A stretch of 64,000 nt of DNA from Pteria penguin. Its lineage: Eukaryota; Mollusca; Bivalvia; Pterioida; Pteriidae. Of the stretch, positions 1-12,700 are shown in pieces. Made by a program: the position numbers and the translations under genes. The stretch lies in assembly GCA_035048485.1 (NCBI GenBank), contig CM068583.1, positions 44,359,042 through 44,423,041 of the forward strand, in the 5' to 3' direction. A model generated the notes under the pieces. The model saw only the letters and a program-made list of their open reading frames with translations, was not told where the DNA came from and did no database searches. Numbering within the stretch: position 1 is the stretch's first letter; every line of letters begins with the position of its first letter.

Positions 1-111
1 GGATCCGCATGTGGTCAGTGCTTAGCTCTGTGCGACTCCTTGGCACAAAAGTGGTTTAAAACAGTGGTATCATATTGCAGACTTTGTTTTGAGTTTATAA
101 TTATGCCCCCT

Positions 112-164
<53 letters not shown>

Positions 165-173
165 CACACACAC

Positions 174-211
<38 letters not shown>

Positions 212-240
212 ACTTTTGAATTGCTTGCTACGGGCCTGAT
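1..240 (+). repeat. Dispersed repeat A, copy 1 (starts outside window)
   Basis: Apart from the CA expansion, this matches the reverse complement of 29497-29640: shared GACACAAAAAGTGG-like, TTAAAACAGT, TTTTGTTTTGAGTTTA and TTTTGAATTGCTTNCTACG blocks in the same order. The first 11 bases match the end of the GGCGGATC element that abuts copy 2. It ends in GGGCCTG, giving a possible CAGGCCCGTAGC terminus. Confidence 0.75.
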
Positions 241-311
241 GTACATGCATTGTATCATCGTAAACCTGATTCCTGTACTGGTATAATACACTGACAAATC
301 TCTACACACAC

Positions 312-377
<66 letters not shown>
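113..377. repeat. (CA)n microsatellites with a duplicated 90-bp spacer
   Basis: CA runs at 113-213 and 304-377, interrupted by CTA. The unique block after the first run (214-303) is repeated almost exactly at 378-466, so one unit of microsatellite plus spacer has been duplicated. The microsatellite lies inside a dispersed repeat also present at 29.5 kb. Confidence 0.95.
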
Positions 378-379
<2 letters not shown>

Positions 380-540
380 TTGAATTGCTTGCTACGGGCC
401 TGATGTACATGCATTGAATCATCGTAAACCTGATTCCTGTACTGGTATAATACACTGACAAATCTCTGATAAGAATACCGGCCTCTGCAAATAAATTGCC
501 AATAAGAAAACCTTTATATTTATGAACTATATAATAACAG

Positions 541-749
541 TTGGCGCCGGGTCTGCGGGGTGTGTTCTAGCCAACAGACTGAGTGAGGATCCTCATGTCT
601 CCGTATTACTGTTGGAAGCTGGAGGCAACGACATTGGAAACTACATATTTGACGTTCCCGGATATACAGATCAAACTGTGCGAACTCATGCAGATTGGAA
701 ATTTGAAACCATCAAACAGAAACAAGCAGCCCTTGGATGGAAAGGACAG
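541..749 (+). CDS. GMC exon with FAD-binding loop
   Basis: Acceptor ATAACAG at 534-540, donor GGACAG|GTAACA. Enters in phase 1 (the G of the first Val comes from an upstream exon) and ends in phase 0. Encodes the dinucleotide loop GAGSAG and the acidic strand end LLLLEAGG that contacts the FAD ribose. Confidence 0.9.
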
Positions 750-3700
750 GTAACATAACAAAGGTTCAAATAATGGATACTGAAGACATCTTATACCTAC
801 CGGAATCAAAAGGCTTAAATATGACATTGTATTCAAATACAAATATTAAAGGATGACATGCAAAGTTCTGAGTGGGACATTTTGTCATTATCGAGAGAGA
901 TACTCGATACAAAAAGACAGCCAGTAGCAGTTATTGTTGTATGGTATAATTATTTGCCATTATGTTTGTTGAGATTTTGAGGTGTTCTCCTTTACAGACT
1001 CTTTCTAAAATATCAATGACAAAGCACTAATTTGTTTATGAGACACATCTAATACATCCCCGATATATTTACTTTATATTCTCCTTTGGGCCTTGATCTG
1101 TTCACAATACTTTCTTACTCCTGTATGATTTAAGATTTTACGTATTTACTTTTCAACTATTTTACTTCGTTGATAGACTGCCCCGCGTTCCCGAGGATAT
1201 AAGTTATTTAGTTTTGCTTGTAAATATAAGATATCTATGTTTAATGTACATTTTGAATTAAATTCCTGAAACCACAATAGTTTCCTTATTTGTAGATTAA
1301 TTGTTGTAAGCATACTTAGTAAATATTTCAATGATTAGTTCTTATCAATTCTATTCAATGTCTAATTTTATACTTTTAGATGATCGTGTTTTTTTCTAGA
1401 ATAAAATATCATGCATTGATTAAACACTTTCAGAAGGAAAGTGAAAGTAAGCTTTATCCCTATATACGTAGCTTTAATTTGTTTTTCACATTCAAGCAGG
1501 GACTATTTAAGGTGAATTAAGGATTGAAAGTGTGGATTGATCTATTATTTCATTAGTAAACAGTTCCCAAGATAAAAGGTTAGAAGTTTCTCAGAAATCA
1601 GAATAAGAAAAAGAGGCAGTTTACCAAAAAGCATTAATACCTAAATAGGTATTTAAGGATGCAGGATAGTGTATTCCAATCTGTCTCTCATATGAGAAAT
1701 TTGTCCAAGTAGATTATGCGAAAAGACACAATCTAAGTACATGTGACATGTGATTTAACATTGTTTAGATTTTTGAACTTAGTTTTTGATTTTGTTTTTG
1801 ATTTGGGGGGATGTTCTTTTTTGATTTTGTAAGACAAATGCGTGATTAACAAAAGTTAGGACCAAATTGCAATGAATTGGCGACTGTCTTCTCATCTTCC
1901 CAGGATCAACATTTGGTATTTTCCCATTTTGTTATTCAGCCTTACTGACGAGAATTTTATAACAGCACATGTATAGTGCAAATAAGTCAATTCGATCTGC
2001 TTTGCTTAATCATTTATCTGCATTTGTAGAAAGGATATTGGCCAAGAGGGAGGACTTTGGGAGGAACAAGTACAATAAACAGTTTGATATACATGCGAGC
2101 TGGGCGTGGTGACTACGACAAATGGGCTGAGCTTGGAGCAAAGGGATGGGATTATGAAAGTGTTCTGCCATATTTCCTCAAATCAGAAGGTCTACAGGCA
2201 TCTGTTCACAGAGGTTCTGGTAAATGAATAGACATCGCAAATTAAGAAATTTGACATTTGTACGCGAAGAAGATTGGCGTTATTTCAAATACTGAAAATC
2301 GCTTTTATCTCGTATGAGGCATAATTTTTTTTTCTAGAAGTCGTATACATAATGTATTTTGTTAGTCAGATCAAGAATAGTAATGACTTCATTTTCACGT
2401 AGAGTTAAACTCGGGAGATTGCACGAAAGTAAAATCTTCACGAACTGACCATGATGTACAGAACAGGGCATCATTTATTTGCCTGTTTAACAGACAGCAA
2501 TGTAGTGAACAATGTAGTGCACTTGATGAAATATGGTTACAACTGATTCTGGCCGCCTTATTATATTTGATTTAGAAATGTGCACTTCATGTGATATACA
2601 GTCCGTTGAGATAACTCAATCAATGTCTATTGCTTTAGTGTACCACAATACTTCTGGTCCAATGTTAATATCCGAACTGTCTATGACACCTCTAGCCAAG
2701 ATGTTCTTGGATGCAGGAGAGGAGATGGGGTATAAAGTACATGATTGTAATGGAAATGATGGTAATCCTGAAGGTAAGTATTCAAATCAACATGCTTTGA
2801 AAATCTGGCCTCCTTTATAACACTCATGATTATTTGTTGAACTTTCAGTCCTAGAGTATTGATTTCATTTTCATTTATGAATTTGCTATTGAAATTATGT
2901 CTATCATGTGTACAGAGAAATGCATCCTTAAAATTAATGCATATACAGTTATATTTATTTTAAGCGCAAACTTACAATAGACAATTTTAAAATACTAAGA
3001 AACAATTGATCGTGTATTGCAACAGGTTTTTGTCGGATGATGTCATTCACCGGAGCAGGAGTTCGATCAAGCACTGCAAGAAGTTTCCTGATTCCAGCTT
3101 CAAAAAGACCAAATTTACATGTATCTGTACATTCACATGCAACAAAGGTAAGAAAAAATGTCGTCATTCAGAAATTTGGCTTTGTTTCACTAACCGTGTC
3201 ACCTTCAGACAGTGTTATATCATCTTTTACTGAGTCTAAGTAAGTAAGTAAATAAGTGTAATAAGTACACATTCTAGTGCCAGAAGACGTAGACATGCTG
3301 AATTTTTGTATTCTCGATTTTAGTTTATTTAGGTGTTTAACAAAGTTGTGTTTTGTATGATATAATGTAAAGATGATGGGTAAATCCAAACCACAAGTCC
3401 AAAAATCAGGAAACCAGAGGACATACAAAATCAGTGAAAATGAAAAACAAATGGAAAATAACAAAATATGTCTACTTGAAGAGCATATGTAAACCCCTGT
3501 GATGGAATGAGATCAGGTGCCCGGGGAGAGTGAGCATATCCTGCTTGCTAGCAACATATACGGTAATTAAATATACAGAATTGTCAATTGAGGGGTATGT
3601 GTAACCTGATTGAAAACATTACATTTCTATCTGTTTCATTTACTCAGTAATGACGTATTCTATGATAAACCGTGCATACTGTTTAATTGTTCATTTAGAA

Positions 3701-6700
3701 GCCCACCATCAGATGGTGCTTGTTACACTGGGCGAAATAAATAATTATAATTATAGTAGTCATCAATATACATTTTGATTTTCTTTTTTGGCATTTATTT
3801 TTTGTTAACCATTTTAAAACTTCATACTGTAAAAGCGATTGTCACCCGATAGATGATATCCAGTGCATTTGAAAGACAACGGACTACCGTCGCCATTGTT
3901 ACTGAAAATCTTATCTGCTTACAGAAATGGACGAGTAACTAAGATTATCTGAAAAAGTGGGGATATCGCATGTTTAATACCAGATGTGAAGTAGACATTT
4001 AAGGCATTGTAACTTATCATTTACTTGTATATTTTGTTCTAAATGTAAAAAGGAAGAGGAAAAAAGAATTAGAAGTTATTTTGTATTTTCATATAATGTT
4101 ATTTATCGTGTTTTTTGTACTTATTCTTTTGTCAGATATTATTTTCTGATAAAACTGCTACTGGAATTGATTTCGTCAAAGAAGGATTGAAGTATAGCAT
4201 CAGAGTCAAGAAGGAGATAATTGTGTCTGGTGGAGCAGTGTCCAGTCCACAATTGCTCTTACTGTCAGGTGTAGGACCAGAAAAAGATCTGCGTAAACTT
4301 GATGTAAGGATTGAACAATAAATCATCAACCGGAACAAACATAACCAAAATACTGATTCCAGGTAGTCCATATCAATGGAACCATGTTGCCTGTATTGCT
4401 CATTTGTTTATTGCGGGAGAACATGAGTTTGCTGCCAATTGAATTTTTTTTGTACTCATAATCATATCTATGGTATAATATCAGATTACCTGAACTAATT
4501 TGTTGAGCACATTGTCATACAAAATGTACTCATGGAGTCATTAATCTGAAAAAACCAAACGTTCTCAGATAATTCGATAAGAAATTAATAGAACTATACC
4601 ATATCCTGAAACACTGTCATAAGCATACACCATCCAGAGTAATTCCGTCATTTACATATATAGCTGAGCCAATCTAAAATAGGTATCATACATATGAACG
4701 TTTGTCGACACGCTGTGCATTCAAGTTTACAATGGCATTTTGGCAATTAAGCTGCATACTAGTAAAATATCCCTCACTGTTTCGGAAGGGTCCGTTGCTA
4801 AGGTGTAAATTTCTTTGAAAAAGAAACGACCATAATTTAACTATTTGACTGTAAAAATTATGACTTAAGACCCCAAAACCAGAAAATAAAGAATATAATT
4901 ATTTAAAATGACGTATTCTTCTACGTTACTTTGCTTTTCACTCACTGGGCTACACCGGCTCCATTTTCATGTAAGAAAATGAATTTGAACCATCCACTGC
5001 AATGAGATTTCCCCACAATAAATTACTGAATAAACATCTTATGAAATTTACATAAAGCATTTGCATGAATGTTTCGTTATAAAATTTTCATGAAATCTAT
5101 ATAAATAATCACAATTTCGTAAAAGATTTTATTTACTATTTGTATTTTCAATTTCCTTAATCATTCAGTTTTACAACATCTTAAAACAAACAAACAAACA
5201 AATTTGAAGCGAATTCTCTATATCGTATTGAGTCAGATACTATCAGGTCAACATACCTCCATTGAACATCTGACGGACTGCTTTGCAATGACCCCTCCCT
5301 ATTTAAGGAGTGTATAAAATTGTTGTTGCTGTTTTCAGGTAATGACATAATAACATGTTTTAGGATTTTCCTTGAAATTTAGATATTATACAAGTCGAAG
5401 AGCTCGGGCGTCTTCCATTTTTATTGTGCAAAGTGAAGACCTAAACTATTATAAGATGACAATTCGCATCTACTGCCTCACTGTTTTGATCCTTTCTAAT
5501 AGGTGTTATCATTTTGCATTTATCACAGTATAAAGGTGGTATTTTACACATTCCTTTTCCAAATGTGTATATTTTTCTTAGTTTGTATAGCCTTATAATC
5601 TGGTACATAATGTTTGTAATTGGTGGTTTACGACATTTTAAATCAGTTTTATATTTAATTTTGCAGTTTAATGTTGCATTGTTTTGATTTTCACATATAT
5701 GAAAAAGAAAAAAATATAATAAAATGAAAATGTATCATGACATTTATTACTTACTTTGTTTATGTGGACGGAAGATACCAGTTGTTGCTGATCTGCCTGT
5801 AGGAAGAAATCTTCAGGACCACTTGATGATCCCTCTCTTGATAGAAGTTAATGAGCCGATAAGCTCCAGTCCTAATTGGGTATTTTCATGGCTATCCCAA
5901 ATCCAGTATAAAATGTTCAGAACAGGTTCGTGGGTTTTTTTTAATCTAAAATGTATTCAGTAAAATTATTTGGGTGAATTGTGCATTTGCAATTTGATAA
6001 ATAAAATACAATGCCTAAGACATGGTTCCACACTTTACTGTTATACAAGAGAGATGGAAAGATATCTGACTGTATGACAGTGTTCACTCAGGGAAAAATT
6101 AAAATAAGATGCCACGAAACATAAAAAGAATGTCGCAAAGATGTTAATCACGATGCTTTCTTAAAATTGATGGTATGGTTAAGCCATGCCACTGATGTAG
6201 TTCATCTATTCAGATGTTATGCATTTTGAATAACCCTACTGTTATGTCTGACGTATAATTTAATGTCTCAAAACCAGAAGACATTAAAACAAATTCAGTA
6301 AATACATGTAATTCCATGTACAGAAATAAGATTTCAACAGTATATCTACAACATGATTTTTTTTTTAATTTGTATGATATTCATTCCTAGGTTACCTCGC
6401 TATGCCAGGGATGCGGGAAGCAGGTGCTTTCTTCAAGCTATATAAAGACTCCGACGCTCCCGATGTTCAGATGACTCTTCACAGCACCGATATATCATAC
6501 TCCGAAAAATTCAGATTCACCGAGCTTCATGACTCAGAGGTAACAAAAGATTCATAAGATTAGTGATTAATGCTATACATCTTTTCCATTGTCTAATCTA
6601 AATGGGTTTCTTGAATTGTGTCCTTCATTTCGGTGAACATTTTTAGCTCACCGAGCCAAAGTCTCAAGTGAGCTATAGTTATAGTGCGTCGTCTGTCCGT

Positions 6701-9700
6701 CCGTCGTTAACTTTTTCACGTTTTCGACTTCTTCTCTGGAACTGCTTTGCATATGATGTACTCAATGTCCCCTACTAAAATTGTGTTCGGGATCTAGATT
6801 CCCTCAGGGGTGGATCCAAGGCGGGGCCAAACGTGCCCAAAACGGTACCCCTCTTCAAAAATCTTCTCCTCCAGAACCAGTGCATAAATGGGGAAACTAA
6901 TTGCATTTCAACAATTTATATAGATGGGTTATCAAAAATTGTGTTCGGGGTTAAGATCCGTCAAATAGAAATTTACGAGTTTTTGACGTGATTTTGGACT
7001 TAGTAATTTCAATGCAGAAAAGAGTCATGTTTTTCAGGTAACTGATATTGATGATTTATTTACTATTTTGATCATAACTATGGTAAGGAATATTACTGTG
7101 AAAGAATTTTGTCAATATCACAATGTTTGGATTTTAAATGAATTTTTAAGACTTCCAAAAAGGGGGATCGGTTGGCCATTTTTCACATTTTCAACTTTTT
7201 CTGCAAAACTGTTGGAAGGATTTTAATAAATCTTGGTAGAAATAAATCACCTATGATCCATGTCAAATTCTGCTGTTTTCGTCCTGACCTCTTTACAGGT
7301 GGCGCCACCATAGTCAAAAGTAGGTCACAAAGAGTACCCTCTTTTGACACGTCAGTTTGTCAAGAACATACGTCAGTTTGTCAAGAACAAACAATGTTCT
7401 GTATTTCGTGACTCCAGTATCGTTAGAGAACTTTCTCGACTTCACGAAAATTTCATTATTGTTCCTGCTGACAAGGCAGCTAACAATTACACATTCGTAT
7501 GTAAGGCATACTATATTAAATGTCTTATAGAAGAGCTTGGTCTTCATTCAACGCCTGGTAATCCAACTTATACAGTTACAAATCTGTCTCCTTCAGAGGT
7601 ATGTGATAATCACACGTCAGTTCTCAGTTCATTCGGTATTACTACAAATGAATCTGATCTCGAGCTACCATACCTTTTTGGGATTCCAAAGATGCCTAAA
7701 AATCCATATAAGCATCGATTTATAGCTGGATCTTCCAAGTGTTCCACCAAGCCTCTTTCCATGTTACTCACCAAAATTCTAACAGAAATCAAATATGGTC
7801 TTTAGAAATACTGCTCTACTGCTTACTCGAGAAGCGGAATCAATCAGATGTGGATCCTAAAAAATTCCAAGGAACTTCTAGAGCACTTAAAATCTCCTAT
7901 CTTCAATAATGTCACTAGCATCAAATCTTTTGACTTTTCGACTCTTTATACAATCATTCCTCATCAAAAACAAAAGAACAAAATGACATCAATTATTCAA
8001 AACGCTTCTTTAACAAAAAAGGAATTCGCAGGTATAAATATCTCGTTTTAGGCCACAACGACACATATTTTGTAAAGGAACAGTTTGATTCCAGCAGCAA
8101 GTATACAGAAAAAGAGATAATCCAAATGTTAGAATTTCTTATAGATAATATTTTTGTGATATTTGTTGGGAAAGCGTTCCAACATATTGTTGGCATTCCT
8201 ATGGGTACTAATTGCGCCTCTTCTGGCCGACATAATTTTGTACTATTACGAGGCAGAATTCATACAGTCTCTGCTCTCTAAAGGCAATAAACAATTAGCA
8301 TCTCGGTTCAACTTTACATACAGATACATCGATGATGTTTTGTTGATTAAAACCCTGTATTTGAGGATCACTTCAACATCATATATCCAAAGGAACTCGA
8401 GATAAAAGATACTACAGAGAGCGCATCTTCAGATTCATACCTCGATATACTGCTATAAATTAGTGACGATGGTTTATTAGTAACCTCACTCTATGACAAA
8501 CGTGACGATTTCAATTTCATTATTACCAACTTTCCTTTTCTGAGTAGCAACATACCTTCCTCTCCCGCATATGGCTTCTTCATTTCACAACTTATACGCT
8601 ATGCCAAGGCATGCTCTAAAAACGAAAATTTCGTCCTGAGAGCGAGGCTTCTTGCCACGAAACTACTCTCACAAGGATATATTGAGGAACGTTTGAAATT
8701 TTCACTGAGGAAGTTCTATGGTCATTATAGGGATCTATTGCAATTTCAGATTCCTCTTTCAAGAATGTTAACCGATATTTTGGGACCTGACCATACTAAA
8801 TAATCATCTTAACTTTTTGACTATACTTGATTTGACATATTATGTGTATGCATGTATATACAGACATTTGATCACCTGCGTTTCCGACACCGGAATTTCA
8901 GGCAGGCAGCATTTCTTGCCTTGAATGGGAAATTTGACTTCGTGCTCCTGTCTCCTTCGCATGTTCATGCGTGTATATTTATATATTTACCTTCTCGGTT
9001 TGAAAGGTTATTGCAGGACATTTGCGACGGGTATTGCATGCAACCAGGGAACGCTTACTCCTCACGGGCACCTGATCTCACCTCGATTTTATTGGGGTTC
9101 GCATTTGTCTGAATATGACACTAAACACGATATTGTCCCCTTTATTCCATGGACTATGAGATATGGTTTACCCTTCGGTCTTTCATCGTTTTTTACCTGA
9201 CAATATTCTTCTTCATGCTGGCTGACAAACAGAATGCATAGAAATGATCTAGAGGAATGAGTGAAGACGTATTGTCAATTTGGTTTCCTTCCAAAATCAA
9301 ATTATAGATTTTTTCTGACATTTGTTTGGACTTTGTGATTTCCATGCAGAAAAGTGTCATATTTCCTAGTTAATTGATAATGATGATTTCTTATGGACTA
9401 TTGTGATCACAATTATAGAAAGGAATGTTACTTTGACAGAATTTTGTCAGTATCTCAATTTTTGGAATTTCTTTGAATTTTTAAAGACTTCCAAATGAGG
9501 GTATAATGGGACAATTCTTCACACTCTTAACCTGCTTTTATACCACATGAAAGATTTTAATGAAAAATGCTATACATGTACTATAGGTCCTCTATCAATT
9601 TTGTACATTTCATCCAAATTGGTCAACAGATAATGCCACCATGTCTAAAAACTAGGTCTCACAATGGTACATATACCACTTGGTAATTAAAATATGGAGA

Positions 9701-12700
9701 GTAGCGGTTCAAATCCAGCTGTGGTCAAAAATTGTTTTTTTCATTTCTTTACACATTTAAATAAGTTTTTAGATGTTTCTCAACACTCAACATATGAAAT
9801 TAGGCCATTTTAAGTTGGATCTGCACAATATTTGAAACAAATGTTGCTCATGACCCAGACTTGTAATCAGTCAACAAAAGGCCCCACCTAAAGAAAATGA
9901 CTAACTTGTTGCCTTATTGTATAGCTCCATGGTGACTTCTGCCATATAACTGAGCCAGTAACTCCTCTTTTTTCTTCCTGAATTACATCTTGCAGAGACA
10001 ACCAAACGCTTAATATCAAAATCACCGGAAAGTGTTGTTTTTTTATTCTGGTCTGAAGTAAAATTTGACATATTTTCAACATCTGTGTTGACTTAGTCAC
10101 AGTAAGGCAAAAATAAATGAATTCTTCCTTACTGCATAACTTATCATCTAGGTACTTAGGTGAGCGATATAGGAACACTTGGACCTCTTATTTTAAATTG
10201 TAATCATTGACTACTATTTAAAATGCGTCTATTTATTCGCAAGTTTTGGGTCCACCAACTATTGACATTCCTGTAAATGACATTACTTGTGTAAAGAGAT
10301 TTATATTTTGTATATCTGTATCATTTTTTTTTTGTAATTTGTTTTAATCAATTTACGTGGATACACTGATGATGGAAAATAGATAGAAATTTAATTGTTT
10401 CTTTGAAATGATCATATACTTTCAGACAAAAGAGAAGATGATTAACGAAGATGCAAAACGCGTGGACGGTACACGTTTCACCATTGGAGTTATGGCTCCA
10501 CAACATCCCAAAAGCATAGGATCTATTACACTTTCATCACGTGATCCTTTCGATTATCCAATCATAGATCCACAATATTTAACAGATCAGGCTGATATTG
10601 ATGTATTTTTAGGAGGTAGTGTTATGCTTTTATAATGTGTCCTTCAATACCCGAGAAAAATTTACAAATTCTTAAAAGCGTACTTTGTCGGAGCGTTTTT
10701 AACACGACCTCTGACCTTACTTGATTAAACAGTCTACAATTAAAATAGCAGAAAAAGAAGCCGACCGAGGTCTTGATTATGAAATTTTTATGCCAACAAT
10801 AATTATATTTGACGACAGGGTTTATTCCCGGAATGCCCACATTCTTTGATGTGCCGACCAACAGGTAGAGAAAAAGATATGGGCATTCCGGGAATAATTA
10901 AACTCGTTAAAACAACACACTCTGGTCTATAATTGGATTACCGTAAAACATGCCCCCGGAATGGAATTCAGGGGAATCTAGTTTTGTCCTGTCTGTCTGT
11001 CTGTTTGTCTGTCTGTGAGTCTGTGGCACAAAACTTTAACCTTCGCCATAACATTTGAACCGTAAGTCACAGAGACTTCATATGTTGCATGTATCTAGAG
11101 GAGACTCAACTTTTGGTACCACATTTTTTACCTTTTGACCTTGACCTTGACCTTTGACCTACTATCAAAGACGCCAACGGGGGCATTCGTGTTTCACAAA
11201 CGCAGCTTGTTTATCAAATAAAAAGCGAAATGAAGTTTAACATTTTATTAAAGATGCATCAATAATAAGCAATGATAAACAAAATTTATACATGCATAAG
11301 ATAATATCATAATATTTATATTATATACATAAGAAGACATTATCAATAAATTAAATGTAAGCACTAATTGATGGAGAAATGTCATACGTATCGTGATATA
11401 GTTAAATGACAAAAATAATAGATTTAAAGTACATATATGAAATATAAAAGTCACTTTCATCACTATGTACCACTGCATCACTATCACTGTACATGTATCA
11501 TTTTCACTATATCACTATATCATCATCACTATGTCACTGTATCATTAATACTATATCACTGTATCATCACTATATCATTATCACTGTATCTTTATCACAA
11601 TCACCCCAGATGAATAAGATGTGAAGCTGCGTCTGCGTACTCAATACAGTAATGTCTCCGTTCCGCAATCTTGTCTTCAGGTCACCCAGTCTGTTGTCGA
11701 TCTGTACGTACTTCCTCTTTCTTTTCGCTCTCTTGCCCCCTGCTGCGTATTGGACCCTCTGTACTTCATTGGCTGCTTGGATTCTCTGGATGATCTCGAT
11801 GAGTCGGTAGATGTTTGGGTGCGGGTGTTGAACGTTCTTGTTGAGTCTGCTGTACCATCCTTCTAGGTTGTTGGTGGTCCGTGGCCCGTCGGTGTCGAAG
11901 TGGTTCCATAGCTGTCTGTTTCCTTCAACCCAGTATTCTGTAACATAGTCCGTGAAGGGTGTGGTGTTGGCGTAGGTGTCGGCAGCGTCGTTGTCTTCCA
12001 GCGTATAAAACCATGCATCCTCTATGTCTTCAGAAGGGATGAGGGGTAGAACGGCAGCTCGTCGGACCATTTGTTTTACGTTGTCGTCTTCTTGGTAAGG
12101 TACTTGGAGACCGCATTCCTGTGCCTTGCGCCAAATACACTGGGTGTAGTGGAAGAAGCAGCCTTTTAGGGTGATGTCTGGGAAGAGTTGTAGGGCTGCA
12201 ATGCGTGGTGCCGTTTCGAAGTCCAGGAAGATGGTGCTTGGTAGTAAAGTCAAATTGTACCTGCTGCAAGCGTCGATGATGAGGCGGAACATTCTTTCGT
12301 AGATGATCTGGCTCTTCCCTGGTAATAAGGCAAAGACGAGTGGGTACATGGTGCCGTCTACGAATGCATGGATTGAATATAGCTGCTTGAAGAGTGAAGG
12401 ACATACATAGAAGGTGCCGTCAGCGTAGATAGTAGTAGCAGCAGTCAAGTGGATGAGGTTCTGACGTGTAGCGAATATGAGTAGGCGTTCGTTGGTACCA
12501 TCATCTGCGATAAGGAAGTCTTCACCAGCAGTAGTTTGGGTCCATTTACCAGCTAGGTTGATGTCCGTGATAGACTTTGGTAGCATTGGTATAGTCTTGC
12601 TGCGTTGCGAATAGAGGCTGTTCTTTGCTGAGTGGAAGGTGGGAAGGTTTTCGGCGAGTTGTCGGGTTTCATCTGTCCATGAGTGTTGTCGCAGTCTGGT

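Larger units (their letters stand above)
6641..10173. mobile_element. Composite repeat block in GMC intron 7
   Basis: Opens with TTTTAGCTCACCGAG, a terminal motif common in molluscan non-autonomous elements, and closes with the inverted form CTTAGGTGAGCGATATAGG. Inside are two direct repeats (about 6955-7345 and 9305-9690) flanking a broken reverse transcriptase. No target duplication could be defined. Confidence 0.5.

Noticed and set aside
70..414. 114-codon minus-strand open frame of Val-Cys repeats
   Set aside because: (CA)n microsatellite.
10365..10385. CTGATGA...GAAAA as a second hammerhead
   Set aside because: No room for stem II between the boxes and no stem I pairing.
11621..12404. 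Open frames of 81 and 124 codons overlapping the MULE transposase
   Set aside because: Shadows of the transposase gene in other frames.
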